Source: Paenibacillus sp. E222
GTDB taxonomy: Bacteria > Bacillota > Bacilli > Paenibacillales > Paenibacillaceae
Length of the DNA: 64,000 bases
Direction: 5' to 3'
Assembly: GCF_013401555.1 (NCBI RefSeq)
Contig: NZ_CP058552.1
Span: 6,200,001-6,264,000 of the forward strand
Below, piece after piece: positions 27,873-36,516 of the stretch. Positions within the stretch are counted from its first letter, which is position 1, and each line of letters opens with the position of its first letter. Both the position numbers and the translations under genes were made by a program. A model generated the notes under the pieces. The model was not told where the DNA came from, made no database searches, and saw only the letters and a list, made by a program, of their open reading frames with translations.

Positions 27873-28868
27873 TCAAAATAATGCATTATCTTTGTCCATT
27901 CTCCTAACGATCGTATTGGATACGAGTACAAGTACAAATCCGACAACAGCCTGATACAGCCCGGCTGCCGAGGACATCCCGATATCTCCTCCAATAAGGA
28001 AGGTTCGGTACACATATGTATCCAGAACGTTCGTGACCGGGAACAATGCGCCCGATTCCAGCGGAACCTGGTAGAACAGGCTGAAATCCGCGTAGAAAAT
28101 ACGACCGATCTGCAGCAATGTCATAATCACGATTAGCGGTACGAGAAACGGAACGGTAATGAAGCGAATCTGATGCCACTTGCTCGCGCCATCCAGCACG
28201 GCCGCTTCATAATATTCCTCATCGATGCCTACCACTGCTGCCAGATAAATGACGGCATAATAACCAATATTTTTCCATGTATTCACCAGCGGCAAAATGT
28301 ACGGCCAATACTTAGGCTCTGAATACCAGTCAATTGGTTGTCCGCCAAAGAGCTGAAGAATCGTTGAATTCATGAAGCCCGAATCCTTGCCGAGAAAAGC
28401 GAGCACCAGATAACTGACTACAATCATCGACAGAAAATACGGAAGCAGCATAAGGGACTGATACAATTTGGACATTGCCTTGTTCTTCACTTCATTCAAC
28501 AATATCGCAAGTCCTACACCTACAAATAAATTCAGCGCAATAAATACGGTGTTATATGCGAGCGTATTACGGGTGATCTCCCAAGCATCGCTGGTGGAGA
28601 ACAAATACTTGAAATTATCCCAGCCGCTCCACGGACTGCCCCAAATGCCGTCCGCATAGTTTACATTTTTGAATGCAATCAGAACGCCGAACATCGGCAT
28701 GTAGTTGTTTACCAGCAGAAACAGAATGCCTGGCAAAAACATAAGATACAAAACCTTGAATTTACCTAGATTGTACAGGACAGACTTTCGTTTTCGAACC
28801 GGTATATCCGGTAGGTCCGTTCCTTTCGATAGACGTGCTGCCTTACCCGCCTGGGGTTGTGTCTTCAT
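27873..28868 (-). CDS. CUT1-type sugar ABC transporter permease (LplB-like), second module
   Basis: About 331 residues from ATG 28868, eight bases after GAGGGAG. The N terminus of about 35 charged residues precedes the first membrane helix (LYLMFLPGILFLL). The PMFGVLIAFKN tract and coupling loop YEAAVLDGASKW are typical of LplB. First structural gene after the regulator. Confidence 0.92.
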   Translation of the reverse strand: MKTQPQAGKAARLSKGTDLPDIPVRKRKSVLYNLGKFKVLYLMFLPGILFLLVNNYMPMFGVLIAFKNVNYADGIWGSPWSGWDNFKYLFSTSDAWEITRNTLAYNTVFIALNLFVGVGLAILLNEVKNKAMSKLYQSLMLLPYFLSMIVVSYLVLAFLGKDSGFMNSTILQLFGGQPIDWYSEPKYWPYILPLVNTWKNIGYYAVIYLAAVVGIDEEYYEAAVLDGASKWHQIRFITVPFLVPLIVIMTLLQIGRIFYADFSLFYQVPLESGALFPVTNVLDTYVYRTFLIGGDIGMSSAAGLYQAVVGFVLVLVSNTIVRRMDKDNALF

Positions 28869-29010
28869 AACTTGTTCTCCCTCACTCCTCTTGAATTTCA
28901 TCCTCAGGATGAAACACCGCTGTGTCTCCTGTGGTTCAAGTATACGGCGGGGCGTTCAGGTCCACTATCTGCTGTGGTGACCTGTTCACTTATCAAATTA
29001 TGACTTTAGG

Positions 29011-29044
29011 GCACAAAAAAACAAAAGACGCAGCATGCTGCGTC
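29011..29044 (-). terminator. Terminator overlapping the response regulator stop codon
   Basis: A perfect 18-base palindrome, GACGCAGCATGCTGCGTC, followed on the minus strand by TTTTGTTTTTTT. Its upstream arm begins inside the regulator stop codon (29043-29045), so translation termination and hairpin formation overlap. Confidence 0.85.
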
Positions 29045-30662
29045 AAATTTGTACCGTTCGGGACTGTTTACGAAACTCCTGTGGGGTAATGCCCGTGCAC
29101 TTTTTGAACATTTTCGTAAAATGAGAGTAATTGTAGTACCCGACCTTGCCTGCGATATCCGTCACCTTCACGGTAGACTGGGACAATAACGTCTTCGCTT
29201 TGGCTACTCTGCGCTGGAGAATGAATTCGGAAAGCGACATACCCTTTTCTTTCCGAAACAGACGGGATAGATAGGCCGGATTAAATCCGGCAAAGGATGC
29301 AAGTTCTTCTCGCATCAGCTCTTCACCAATATGATTTTCAATGTAAATGCATAACTGGTCCACAATCGTCATTGGACTGTGATCGTCCGGGTACAATACC
29401 GGGATCGCACGACTGATCAGGTCTAATGTCCACTGCTTCAGCTGGGGCAACGAACGTGTCACAACGTTTTCCTCCGGCTCCCGTTCTCCGGGGTACAGGC
29501 TGCGTACGGATACATTTTTCTGATGCAGCAGCGGGTAGATTACATGCAGCATGGCATGGTAATACAAGCGCAGAATTTCGGGTGACAAACGCTCCTGTGC
29601 AGCCAGCAATTCAAAGATTTCATCCACACGCTCGCGCAGGTCGTCAAACTTTCCCGTTTCGAACAGGATGGACAGCTCGGAAAACCACGGTATTGGCAGA
29701 AAGCGGTCCTCCGTATCTCGGCCTACCTCGTCATAGATAAAGACCCCTTCAAGCTCGTTGATATTGCGACGCTCCATGTCCATCAGCTCATTCAGCATCC
29801 CCTGTAAATCTGTAACAGCAACCGGGACTCCGACGTAACAGGATAATCGGCAATAAAAGTAAGTACCACACTCTTGAATATAGCTCTGACATCCTTGTTC
29901 CACTTCACCTGCCGTAGGTACGATACCATCGTGTTCGTATGCAAGCACAATATTTAGTCCACTGTGGTCCTGAAACACTTCACCGGGTTTGTCACCAAGC
30001 AGCATTTCCTTGGCAGCATTGCGAAGCGCATATTCAAGGACTTCCTCATCACGCAGATCGAAGTCCCGCACCCATTCTTCGACGGAAATGACAATGGGCA
30101 ACACGCGCACTTGCGGATCAATCTCGGCTCCATATACCTCGGCAAGCTCCTGAAGCTTTTGCTGAGTTAAGGTTACACGCTGTGAAATGGCGTCTTTCCA
30201 GAAACGCTCGGTTAACAGCGGTTTATGCGTCTGCCAGCGTTTATACACGGTCTCATATACTTCATTGGTGCGGGAACGCTGCTCGCCATCCTTGATTTTG
30301 TCCATGGCCTGGCTCACAACCTTGAGCAGCTGGTCGGCGGGAGCAGGTTTCAGCACATAATCGAAGCTGTTCAGCTTGATTGCCGTTTGGGCATAATCGA
30401 ACAGGGCATGACCTGTAAGAAAAATCGTCAGCATGCCGGGATCATGCTTTAACACCCAGCTCTGCAGATCCAGTCCCGTTTCACCCGGCATTTCAATATC
30501 ACAGATCATTATATCGATGGGATGGGTTCTCATCAGCATTCTCGCCTCTTCCGCATCACCAGCACTGAATACCTGGTCAATTCCGGCCAGGCTCCAGTCC
30601 ACCCCTTCCACCATCGCTTGCAAGGCGTATACTTCATCATCCACGATCAACAGGTTCCGCAT
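29043..30662 (-). CDS. Response regulator with AraC-type output domain (YesN-like), second module
   Basis: 539 residues from ATG 30662, which follows AAGGGGGAG. Receiver domain with LLIVDDE and phospho-acceptor Asp55 in MICDIEMPG, a long variable middle segment, and a C-terminal AraC domain (FAGFNPAYLSRLFRKEKG, TPQEFRKQ). It overlaps the kinase gene by 26 bases, which indicates coupled translation. It most likely activates the permease/lipoprotein genes downstream. Confidence 0.93.
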   Translation of the reverse strand: MRNLLIVDDEVYALQAMVEGVDWSLAGIDQVFSAGDAEEARMLMRTHPIDIMICDIEMPGETGLDLQSWVLKHDPGMLTIFLTGHALFDYAQTAIKLNSFDYVLKPAPADQLLKVVSQAMDKIKDGEQRSRTNEVYETVYKRWQTHKPLLTERFWKDAISQRVTLTQQKLQELAEVYGAEIDPQVRVLPIVISVEEWVRDFDLRDEEVLEYALRNAAKEMLLGDKPGEVFQDHSGLNIVLAYEHDGIVPTAGEVEQGCQSYIQECGTYFYCRLSCYVGVPVAVTDLQGMLNELMDMERRNINELEGVFIYDEVGRDTEDRFLPIPWFSELSILFETGKFDDLRERVDEIFELLAAQERLSPEILRLYYHAMLHVIYPLLHQKNVSVRSLYPGEREPEENVVTRSLPQLKQWTLDLISRAIPVLYPDDHSPMTIVDQLCIYIENHIGEELMREELASFAGFNPAYLSRLFRKEKGMSLSEFILQRRVAKAKTLLSQSTVKVTDIAGKVGYYNYSHFTKMFKKCTGITPQEFRKQSRTVQI

Positions 30663-32436
30663 TGGCTCCCCCTTCCTCCTCTTCCGTCTGGGCGGGCATA
30701 TGAATATGGACTGCTGCCCCTCCTTCAGTCTGATTGCTGAACTGCAATCCGGCATGTTCGCCGTACTTTACAAGCAGCCGATGGATAACGTTCCAGATGC
30801 CAATGTGCTGTCCACCCGGATCTTCGACGTATTGCCCCTGTTGCAGGCGCTCCAGTATTTCTTGCTCAAATCCAACACCGTTATCCGTAATCGAAAGTTG
30901 AAGAACCGAAGATGGTGCAGGATCAGATAACGTTTTCGACTTGCGTGCTGTTATGCGAATAACAAAAGGCTCTTTGCGCCGCTGAAAACCATGAATAATG
31001 GCATTCTCCACAAAAGGCTGAATCGTTAAGGGCGGCAGCACATAGTGCCCAAGATCCGGTTCAACATCCAGAACGAAATCCAGCTTGTTTGGAAACCTCA
31101 GCTTCTGGATCTCCAAATAATGACTGATATGTTGCAATTCTTCATCCAATCGAATGACACGTTTGCCTGCACGCAGGCTGAACCTGAAATAATCTGCCAG
31201 ATGACCAGCCATCTGCTGCACCAGCTCATGCTTTTGCAACGAAGCCAGGCTATGAATGATATTCAATGAATTCAGGTAAAAGTGAGGATTAATCTGCATC
31301 TGCAATTGTTTGAACTCTGCTTCCCTCGTGCGCAATTGCTCCTCATACACATCTATCTTCAGATGCTGGATCTCACTTGTCATCTGATTGAAGCTGTGCG
31401 TGACAAACTCCAGTTCAGATGAAGCCGGCGTCTCAAGCCTCACATCAAGTTCTCCTCGGCTAACCCTCCTCATCCCACGTATGACCACATTCATTGGACG
31501 GAACAGGAGCTGCCTGAGAAAAATCATAGCTGTGATCAGGATGACCGCTGCACCAATCGGAAGCAGGCGAATGATCTGCTGAAAAAATGGCAGGTTTCGC
31601 ATCATGTCCTCCTCGGGCAGCAGCACAATATAATTCATCTCAGACATGGCTGAGGGAATGCCAAGCATCAGATACTGACGTGCATTGCCTGTGGATGTCA
31701 CTTCAGAGATCACCTGGTATGGATTATTCAATCCAGTGATATGGGCTGCGGCCAGTTTGATTTGTGCCGAGTTCAGGGCTGAATCGGACAGTGCCCCGCC
31801 ATCTGCTCCCACGATGACTGCACCTCCCCGGTCACCGGATTCCGTGAATTGCTCGGGGTGATTCAGTGCGTTCATGTCCACCAGCGCCCCCGCATAGAAC
31901 TGGGCGTTGATCCGCACCGTTTTGACCAAGGCATTCCATGTGCCTCCCCGAACGATGCTCCACTCCGGCTTCTGAATTTCCCCCTCCAGCTGCTGCATCT
32001 GGACCGGCATGCTCTCCTGCACAATCGACATTTTGACATCATAATTGCCTGAAGTAGCGAGCAACAGATCATCATTCACAGCATCGTACAGAAAAAATGA
32101 ATCGATCAGATTATAAAATCCGATATCGGTCATGAATTTGTTCATAATGCGCTGTTTCGCAATAATATAATCGCCGCTGCCATATTTGAGAAAAAACAGG
32201 GAGATAATATCCGGATCTCGCTCGCCCAGACTGTATAAATACCGATTGGTCTCCTGCAGCACGCGCTCGTTCTGCTCCACACTTTTTGCAAGATGATTCA
32301 TATTGGTGAGAGACACTTGATCACGCACAACTTTCATGGCGTACACATTGTTGTAATAGAGCAGCATGAATAATGGCAGCATGATCAATGTCAGACCCAC
32401 AATAAACTTAAAGCGCAGTGAACGGATGAAATTCAT
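30637..32436 (-). CDS. Sensor histidine kinase of the YesM family, second module
   Basis: 599 residues: membrane helix near 11-30, extracellular sensor to about 285, second helix (LLPIGAAVILITAMIF), HAMP, phospho-acceptor QINPHFYLNSLN and ATPase boxes ENAIIHGFQ and DNGVGFEQE. The usual HFLYN signature is varied to HFYLN. Start follows AAGGGCGGG. A perfect cre-like site lies 50 bases upstream of the start codon. Confidence 0.92.
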   Translation of the reverse strand: MNFIRSLRFKFIVGLTLIMLPLFMLLYYNNVYAMKVVRDQVSLTNMNHLAKSVEQNERVLQETNRYLYSLGERDPDIISLFFLKYGSGDYIIAKQRIMNKFMTDIGFYNLIDSFFLYDAVNDDLLLATSGNYDVKMSIVQESMPVQMQQLEGEIQKPEWSIVRGGTWNALVKTVRINAQFYAGALVDMNALNHPEQFTESGDRGGAVIVGADGGALSDSALNSAQIKLAAAHITGLNNPYQVISEVTSTGNARQYLMLGIPSAMSEMNYIVLLPEEDMMRNLPFFQQIIRLLPIGAAVILITAMIFLRQLLFRPMNVVIRGMRRVSRGELDVRLETPASSELEFVTHSFNQMTSEIQHLKIDVYEEQLRTREAEFKQLQMQINPHFYLNSLNIIHSLASLQKHELVQQMAGHLADYFRFSLRAGKRVIRLDEELQHISHYLEIQKLRFPNKLDFVLDVEPDLGHYVLPPLTIQPFVENAIIHGFQRRKEPFVIRITARKSKTLSDPAPSSVLQLSITDNGVGFEQEILERLQQGQYVEDPGGQHIGIWNVIHRLLVKYGEHAGLQFSNQTEGGAAVHIHMPAQTEEEEGGANAEPVDRG

Positions 32437-32806
32437 GAATTCCCGCCCTTTTGTCTAATCTGGATTTCAGTTCTTATGCACATCGTTGTAACCGCTATCA
32501 ATCCTAAGCAATTTCTTCCGCTTTCAGATGATCTACTTCTGTGTTTCTTCCATCTTCTTCCTTATAATGGCATGTTTATTGTAATCATACTTGCTTGCGT
32601 CTGTCTATGTGATTCCGTGACCTGTTACTGTCAATTCTGGTGACTTGCACTTCTTGGTTTACTATACGTGTTCGAGGGTCCATACTCTAATTAGTTCTCC
32701 ATCTGTAAAAAAAATCCTTCTCCATACTCCACGAACGCCCGGTGATGACATGCATACGATATACCACTCCTTGAATTGACACCAAGGATGTAAGGAGGCA
32801 TGTCCG
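32437..32806. promoter_or_regulatory. Divergent promoter region between second-module kinase and IT-type transporter
   Basis: The 370-base gap carries a perfect cre-like site near the kinase side and, on the transporter side, a strong AAGGAGG ribosome site. CTCCTT (32767-32772) could pair with AAGGAG (32792-32797) and mask that site. No gene or known RNA element was seen. Confidence 0.4.
32486..32500 (+). promoter_or_regulatory. Candidate CcpA cre site upstream of second-module kinase
   Basis: TTGTAACCGCTATCA fits WTGNAANCGNWNNCW at all 15 positions and also the stricter TGWAANCGNTNWCA. Confidence 0.65.
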
Positions 32807-34243
32807 ATGAATATTCAACTCGTCCCATTGCATTATGTATATCTGGCTTTTATCATCTTGATTATCGCCGTCATGGTTCGGCGTAGAGACACAACCATCA
32901 TTTGTGTCGCAGGTATTATGACCATTGGACTCCTCGCGACCGAAACATTAAGCGGATCGGTTTCCGGCATCTTCAGCAGTTTTATCTACGCAGCCAAAGA
33001 GCTGCTCAGCACCATTTTTATCATCTCGATCATTGTCGCCATGAGCCGAGTGTTAATTCGGACGGGAATCAATGAAGTCATGGTGACACCGCTTACCCGA
33101 TTCATCCGTTCTCCACAGGTCGCCTATTGGGGAATTGGATTCATTATGATGATCGTATCGCTGTTCTTCTGGCCCTCACCTGCCGTTGCCCTGGTTGGGG
33201 CGGTACTTCTTCCGGTAGCGGTACGCGTCGGACTTCCTCCCATCGGTGCTGCCATTGCCATGAATCTGTTCGGGCACGGAATTGCCTTATCAGGGGATTA
33301 CATTATCCAAGGGGCACCCAAACTAACAGCTGATGCAGCTGGACTTCCCGTTACCGCTGTTATGACTGCAAGTATCCCACTTGTCATCGTGATGGGGACA
33401 GTATCAACGGTAACCGCATTCTGGATGCTGCGCAAGGAGATGAAATCAGGTTCTCCCGTTAAACTCAGTGATCCGATCTCTGGTGAAGCCGTAACCGTAC
33501 ATCCACCTTTGTCAGACTCTGCGCCGATTTCAGAGAAGCCAGCCGTTCAACGTCAACCAATGCCGCCACGTTTGCAAAAGGCATTTGCTTTAATTATCCC
33601 CTTGTTATTCTTAGTCGATGTCATTCTGATGTTTTTACTTAAACTTCAAGGCGGTGATGCCACAGCACTTATTGGCGGAACAGCCGTGCTCATTCTGATT
33701 GCCGTATCACTTGCCGCGCATCGTCATACAGGTCCGGAAGAAACAACAAACTATTTAATTGAAGGATTTCAGTTCGGGTTCAAGGTGTTTGGTCCTGTCA
33801 TACCGATTGCCGCTTTCTTTTATCTTGGAGATGCTGCGATCACAGAGCTGTTCAACAACCCGCTGCCTGCTGGTTCACACGGTATTGTGAATGATTTGGG
33901 GGTTGCTCTTGCAGGGCTAGTGCCGCTGAATAATACGGTAGGTGCTATAACGATGACTGTGACCGGAGCGGTCACGGGAATGGATGGTTCGGGGTTCTCC
34001 GGAATATCCCTGGTCGGCTCCATTGCGTCCATGTTTGCAGGTTCGGCAGATTCCGCACCGGTCTTGACGGCACTGGGCCAGGTCGCCGCCATATGGGTAG
34101 GCGGTGGGACCTTAATTCCATGGGCCTTAATTCCAGCCGCTGCCATTTGCGGAGTCAGTCCATTTGAACTGGCACGCCGCAATTTGAAGCCGGTACTGCT
34201 GGGATTAACAGTTACCACCATTGTGGCTATCTTTCTCATCTAA
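32807..34243 (+). CDS. Polytopic membrane transporter, IT/citrate-transporter-like, substrate unknown
   Basis: The 478-residue protein has about 11-12 predicted membrane helices with a long hydrophilic loop near residues 205-255. Two short Gly/Asp-rich re-entrant-looking tracts (GHGIALSGDYIIQG near 158 and FAGSADSAPVLTALGQ near 410) resemble the paired hairpins of the ion-transporter superfamily that includes citrate, GntP and NhaD-like carriers. The start follows AAGGAGG. It is divergent from the second sugar module and convergent with the next gene. A carboxylate or cation substrate is a guess. Confidence 0.7.
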   Translation: MNIQLVPLHYVYLAFIILIIAVMVRRRDTTIICVAGIMTIGLLATETLSGSVSGIFSSFIYAAKELLSTIFIISIIVAMSRVLIRTGINEVMVTPLTRFIRSPQVAYWGIGFIMMIVSLFFWPSPAVALVGAVLLPVAVRVGLPPIGAAIAMNLFGHGIALSGDYIIQGAPKLTADAAGLPVTAVMTASIPLVIVMGTVSTVTAFWMLRKEMKSGSPVKLSDPISGEAVTVHPPLSDSAPISEKPAVQRQPMPPRLQKAFALIIPLLFLVDVILMFLLKLQGGDATALIGGTAVLILIAVSLAAHRHTGPEETTNYLIEGFQFGFKVFGPVIPIAAFFYLGDAAITELFNNPLPAGSHGIVNDLGVALAGLVPLNNTVGAITMTVTGAVTGMDGSGFSGISLVGSIASMFAGSADSAPVLTALGQVAAIWVGGGTLIPWALIPAAAICGVSPFELARRNLKPVLLGLTVTTIVAIFLI

Positions 34244-34256
34244 TTGCTTAAACAGG

Positions 34257-34847
34257 CTATTCGAACTGAAAAGACGTACGCAAGCGGGCCCATTGCCAAA
34301 GTTCTTCCTTGCTCATAGCGGCCAGATGAAGCATTTCGTCATAGGGGTCTCCCTGAAGTCCCAGGACCGCAGCGAATGCAGGCTCCGTCTTACAGCCTTC
34401 CAGCTTCAGTTTGCGAATCTCCCGATGTCCTGCTTCACCCCAGAGTTGCAACAATTCCCACTCAACCAGCATATGAATATAAGCATTCTGCCTGCGTACA
34501 GCTATGGATTGAGCGAAAATCTCTACAGGCCAGTTTCCAATATCCACACTACAGGTCACATAAGGACGCTGGCCAGCACGGCCATCCCCCCGGTCGCATC
34601 GAAAACCCTGCATTCCGCCCAGTTGTTGGTGCACCAAGGTTTCGAACGCCTCCAGATCCGCTCCCTCACATAATAGATCAAGATCACTTCCGGGAATATC
34701 AATATCAATGGGCACTGTTCCAGCCGGATAAGGCTGGTAAGCAGCCAATATGCTCAACAATCCACTGGATTGCAGTACCTTATACGCATCCTGCTGACGC
34801 TCGTTCCCCGAGGCCAAATGTACCATTACATCCGTAGTTGTAATCAT
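34257..34847 (-). CDS. DUF4269-type nucleotidyltransferase-like protein
   Basis: The 196-residue protein contains PGSDLDLLCEG near residue 53, like the GS...DxD core of the nucleotidyltransferase fold, and a third acidic position may lie in CSVDIG. This fits the DUF4269 family as I recall it; no substrate is known. Start follows GAGG. It is convergent with the transporter gene, with only 13 bases between the stops and no obvious terminator. Confidence 0.7.
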   Translation of the reverse strand: MITTTDVMVHLASGNERQQDAYKVLQSSGLLSILAAYQPYPAGTVPIDIDIPGSDLDLLCEGADLEAFETLVHQQLGGMQGFRCDRGDGRAGQRPYVTCSVDIGNWPVEIFAQSIAVRRQNAYIHMLVEWELLQLWGEAGHREIRKLKLEGCKTEPAFAAVLGLQGDPYDEMLHLAAMSKEELWQWARLRTSFQFE

Positions 34848-34868
34848 GTCACAACCTCGGGCACTGGC

Positions 34869-35075
34869 TCATTCCGACGCTCCTGTAACGACTTGTTTCA
34901 CGCGCCCCACCTGTCCACTGGTCAAACGTACTTTGATTCCATGCGGGTGTGTAGGCGATTTGGTCAACAAATCCTTCACGATACCACGTGTCAGTTTGCC
35001 TGTCGGCTGATCTTGCTTGAGCACGATATCCACTTCAAGACCCGGTTTGATATTTACGCGTTGTTGTCCGTTCAT
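34869..35075 (-). CDS. ywbE: YwbE family protein
   Basis: The 68-residue protein closely follows the YwbE family (NIKPGLEVDIVLKQDQ...GKLTRGIVKD and SPTHPHGIKVRL), a small beta-rich conserved protein of unknown function. Start ATG 35075 follows AGGAGAGG; the open frame extends 60 bases further but the conserved part begins here. Full length for the family. Confidence 0.88.
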   Translation of the reverse strand: MNGQQRVNIKPGLEVDIVLKQDQPTGKLTRGIVKDLLTKSPTHPHGIKVRLTSGQVGRVKQVVTGASE

Positions 35076-35200
35076 GGGTTTCCTCTCCTCTTCAACGTAT
35101 TCCATGTCATGCAGCCCTAATTCACAAAGCTTCATCTATTGTAGACGTTTTGGATTGAAAACAAAAGCCATGTCCCATGTTCAAAAACATAACCGAACGG

Positions 35201-35671
35201 TTATTTCTGCTTGGAAGAGGGATCAGAGGATTTGTTTTTCATCACTTTCAGAGCTGATCGATAGACTTCATCTGCACTCTTTTCAGGTTCTTTAGTATCC
35301 GTCAGCACTGCTTCCTCTTCCACTTCAGCAGGTTTACGGAAATGAAGCAACGCTTGACGGTAAGCTTGGTCACCCTCTGTCGTCTGCGTCTCTTTTTCCT
35401 GAGGTGAAGGGGCCACTTGCGAAGTGGAATCCATAGGGTGAATCTCCGTTTGCCTGTGATCTTCATGTTCCAAAACCTCTGCTTGCTCTTCCTCAGCGTA
35501 AATTGGGTCTTCGTTCCGGGCTTGGTCTTCTTCATGCAGCAGGACAGGCCCTTCATCCACCTCTGCGTTTTTGGAAGCTCGTGCTTCTGCAGCCTTGCGG
35601 GACGATCTGGAGTTATAAATCATCAGAAACACAACACCAATCACAACAATTACCGCCAAAATGATCAACAT
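35201..35671 (-). CDS. Membrane-anchored acidic protein of unknown function
   Basis: The 156-residue product has one N-terminal membrane helix (residues 2-19), a basic patch and then a very acidic, probably disordered segment rich in Glu, Gln and Asp. Two similar short segments, DQAYRQALLHFRK and DEVYRSALKVMKN, occur near residues 100 and 136 and may be a repeated helical motif. The start has AAGGAGG upstream. I do not recognise the family. Confidence 0.65.
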   Translation of the reverse strand: MLIILAVIVVIGVVFLMIYNSRSSRKAAEARASKNAEVDEGPVLLHEEDQARNEDPIYAEEEQAEVLEHEDHRQTEIHPMDSTSQVAPSPQEKETQTTEGDQAYRQALLHFRKPAEVEEEAVLTDTKEPEKSADEVYRSALKVMKNKSSDPSSKQK

Positions 35672-35872
35672 ATGAGCATCCTCCTTATCATCCGCCTGTA
35701 GGCAGCCTTAATCAATATATTGGTGCCCTATTCTGCGAATAATATTTCACCTTGTTTCGTATAGAGCGACAAAGTAGCGGGAATGCTCCAAACAGGATTG
35801 TCAGCAGAAGACGTTCAGCACCGATTGAAAGAGAAGGTGTACAGAAAACCGAATTGAGGAGGAATGATCAGC

Positions 35873-36508
35873 ATGAATTCACGTGCCATTTTGATCAATA
35901 TCATCGTTATACTGGTGATTTTGGGAGCTGGGGCGGCCGGAATCTACTATTACAACCAATCCACCAGCTACGTTAAAACCGATAATGCGCTTGTTACCGG
36001 GCAGCCGATCTCCGTGGCTTCTGCAGTAAGCGGTGAGCTTCGATCCTGGAAAGGCAAGGTAGGAACAACATTTAATGCAGGCGATACCGTAGCCACTGTC
36101 ACCGCTGCAGGAAAATCCACATCCGTGACGATGCCTGTCAATGGCACCATTGTACAACAAACCGCTGTCGAGAATTCGCTAGTATCTGCCGGTACGCCCC
36201 TCGCACGGGCCTATGATTTCAATAACCTGTACGTGACGGCCAATGTGGATGAGACCGCGATTGATAAAATTAAGACGGGTCAGATCGTCGATGTATATGT
36301 CGATGCATTTCCAGACACCACATTGACAGGCAAAGTAGACCAGATCGGACTTGCCACTGCGTCCTCCTTTTCGCTGCTGCCGTCGTCCAATACCAATGCG
36401 AATTACACCAAAGTAACACAAGTCATCCCGATCATCATTACGATTGAAGGATATAAAGGACTGGGTGTGGTTCCCGGCATGAGCGCTACCGTGCGCGTTC
36501 ATATCTAA
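35873..36508 (+). CDS. HlyD/EmrA-type membrane fusion protein
   Basis: The 211-residue protein has one N-terminal helix (residues 7-26), then KTDNALVTGQPISVAS and a split biotinyl-lipoyl-like beta domain (SGELRSWKGKVGTTFNAGD, VTMPVNGTIVQQ), followed by a beta-barrel segment. The short form without a long coiled-coil hairpin is usual in Gram-positive bacteria. ATG 35873 lies ten bases after GAGGAGG; the ATG at 35864 is too close to it. It overlaps functionally with the MFS gene eight bases downstream. Confidence 0.88.
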   Translation: MNSRAILINIIVILVILGAGAAGIYYYNQSTSYVKTDNALVTGQPISVASAVSGELRSWKGKVGTTFNAGDTVATVTAAGKSTSVTMPVNGTIVQQTAVENSLVSAGTPLARAYDFNNLYVTANVDETAIDKIKTGQIVDVYVDAFPDTTLTGKVDQIGLATASSFSLLPSSNTNANYTKVTQVIPIIITIEGYKGLGVVPGMSATVRVHI

Positions 36509-36516
36509 GGCTGCTG

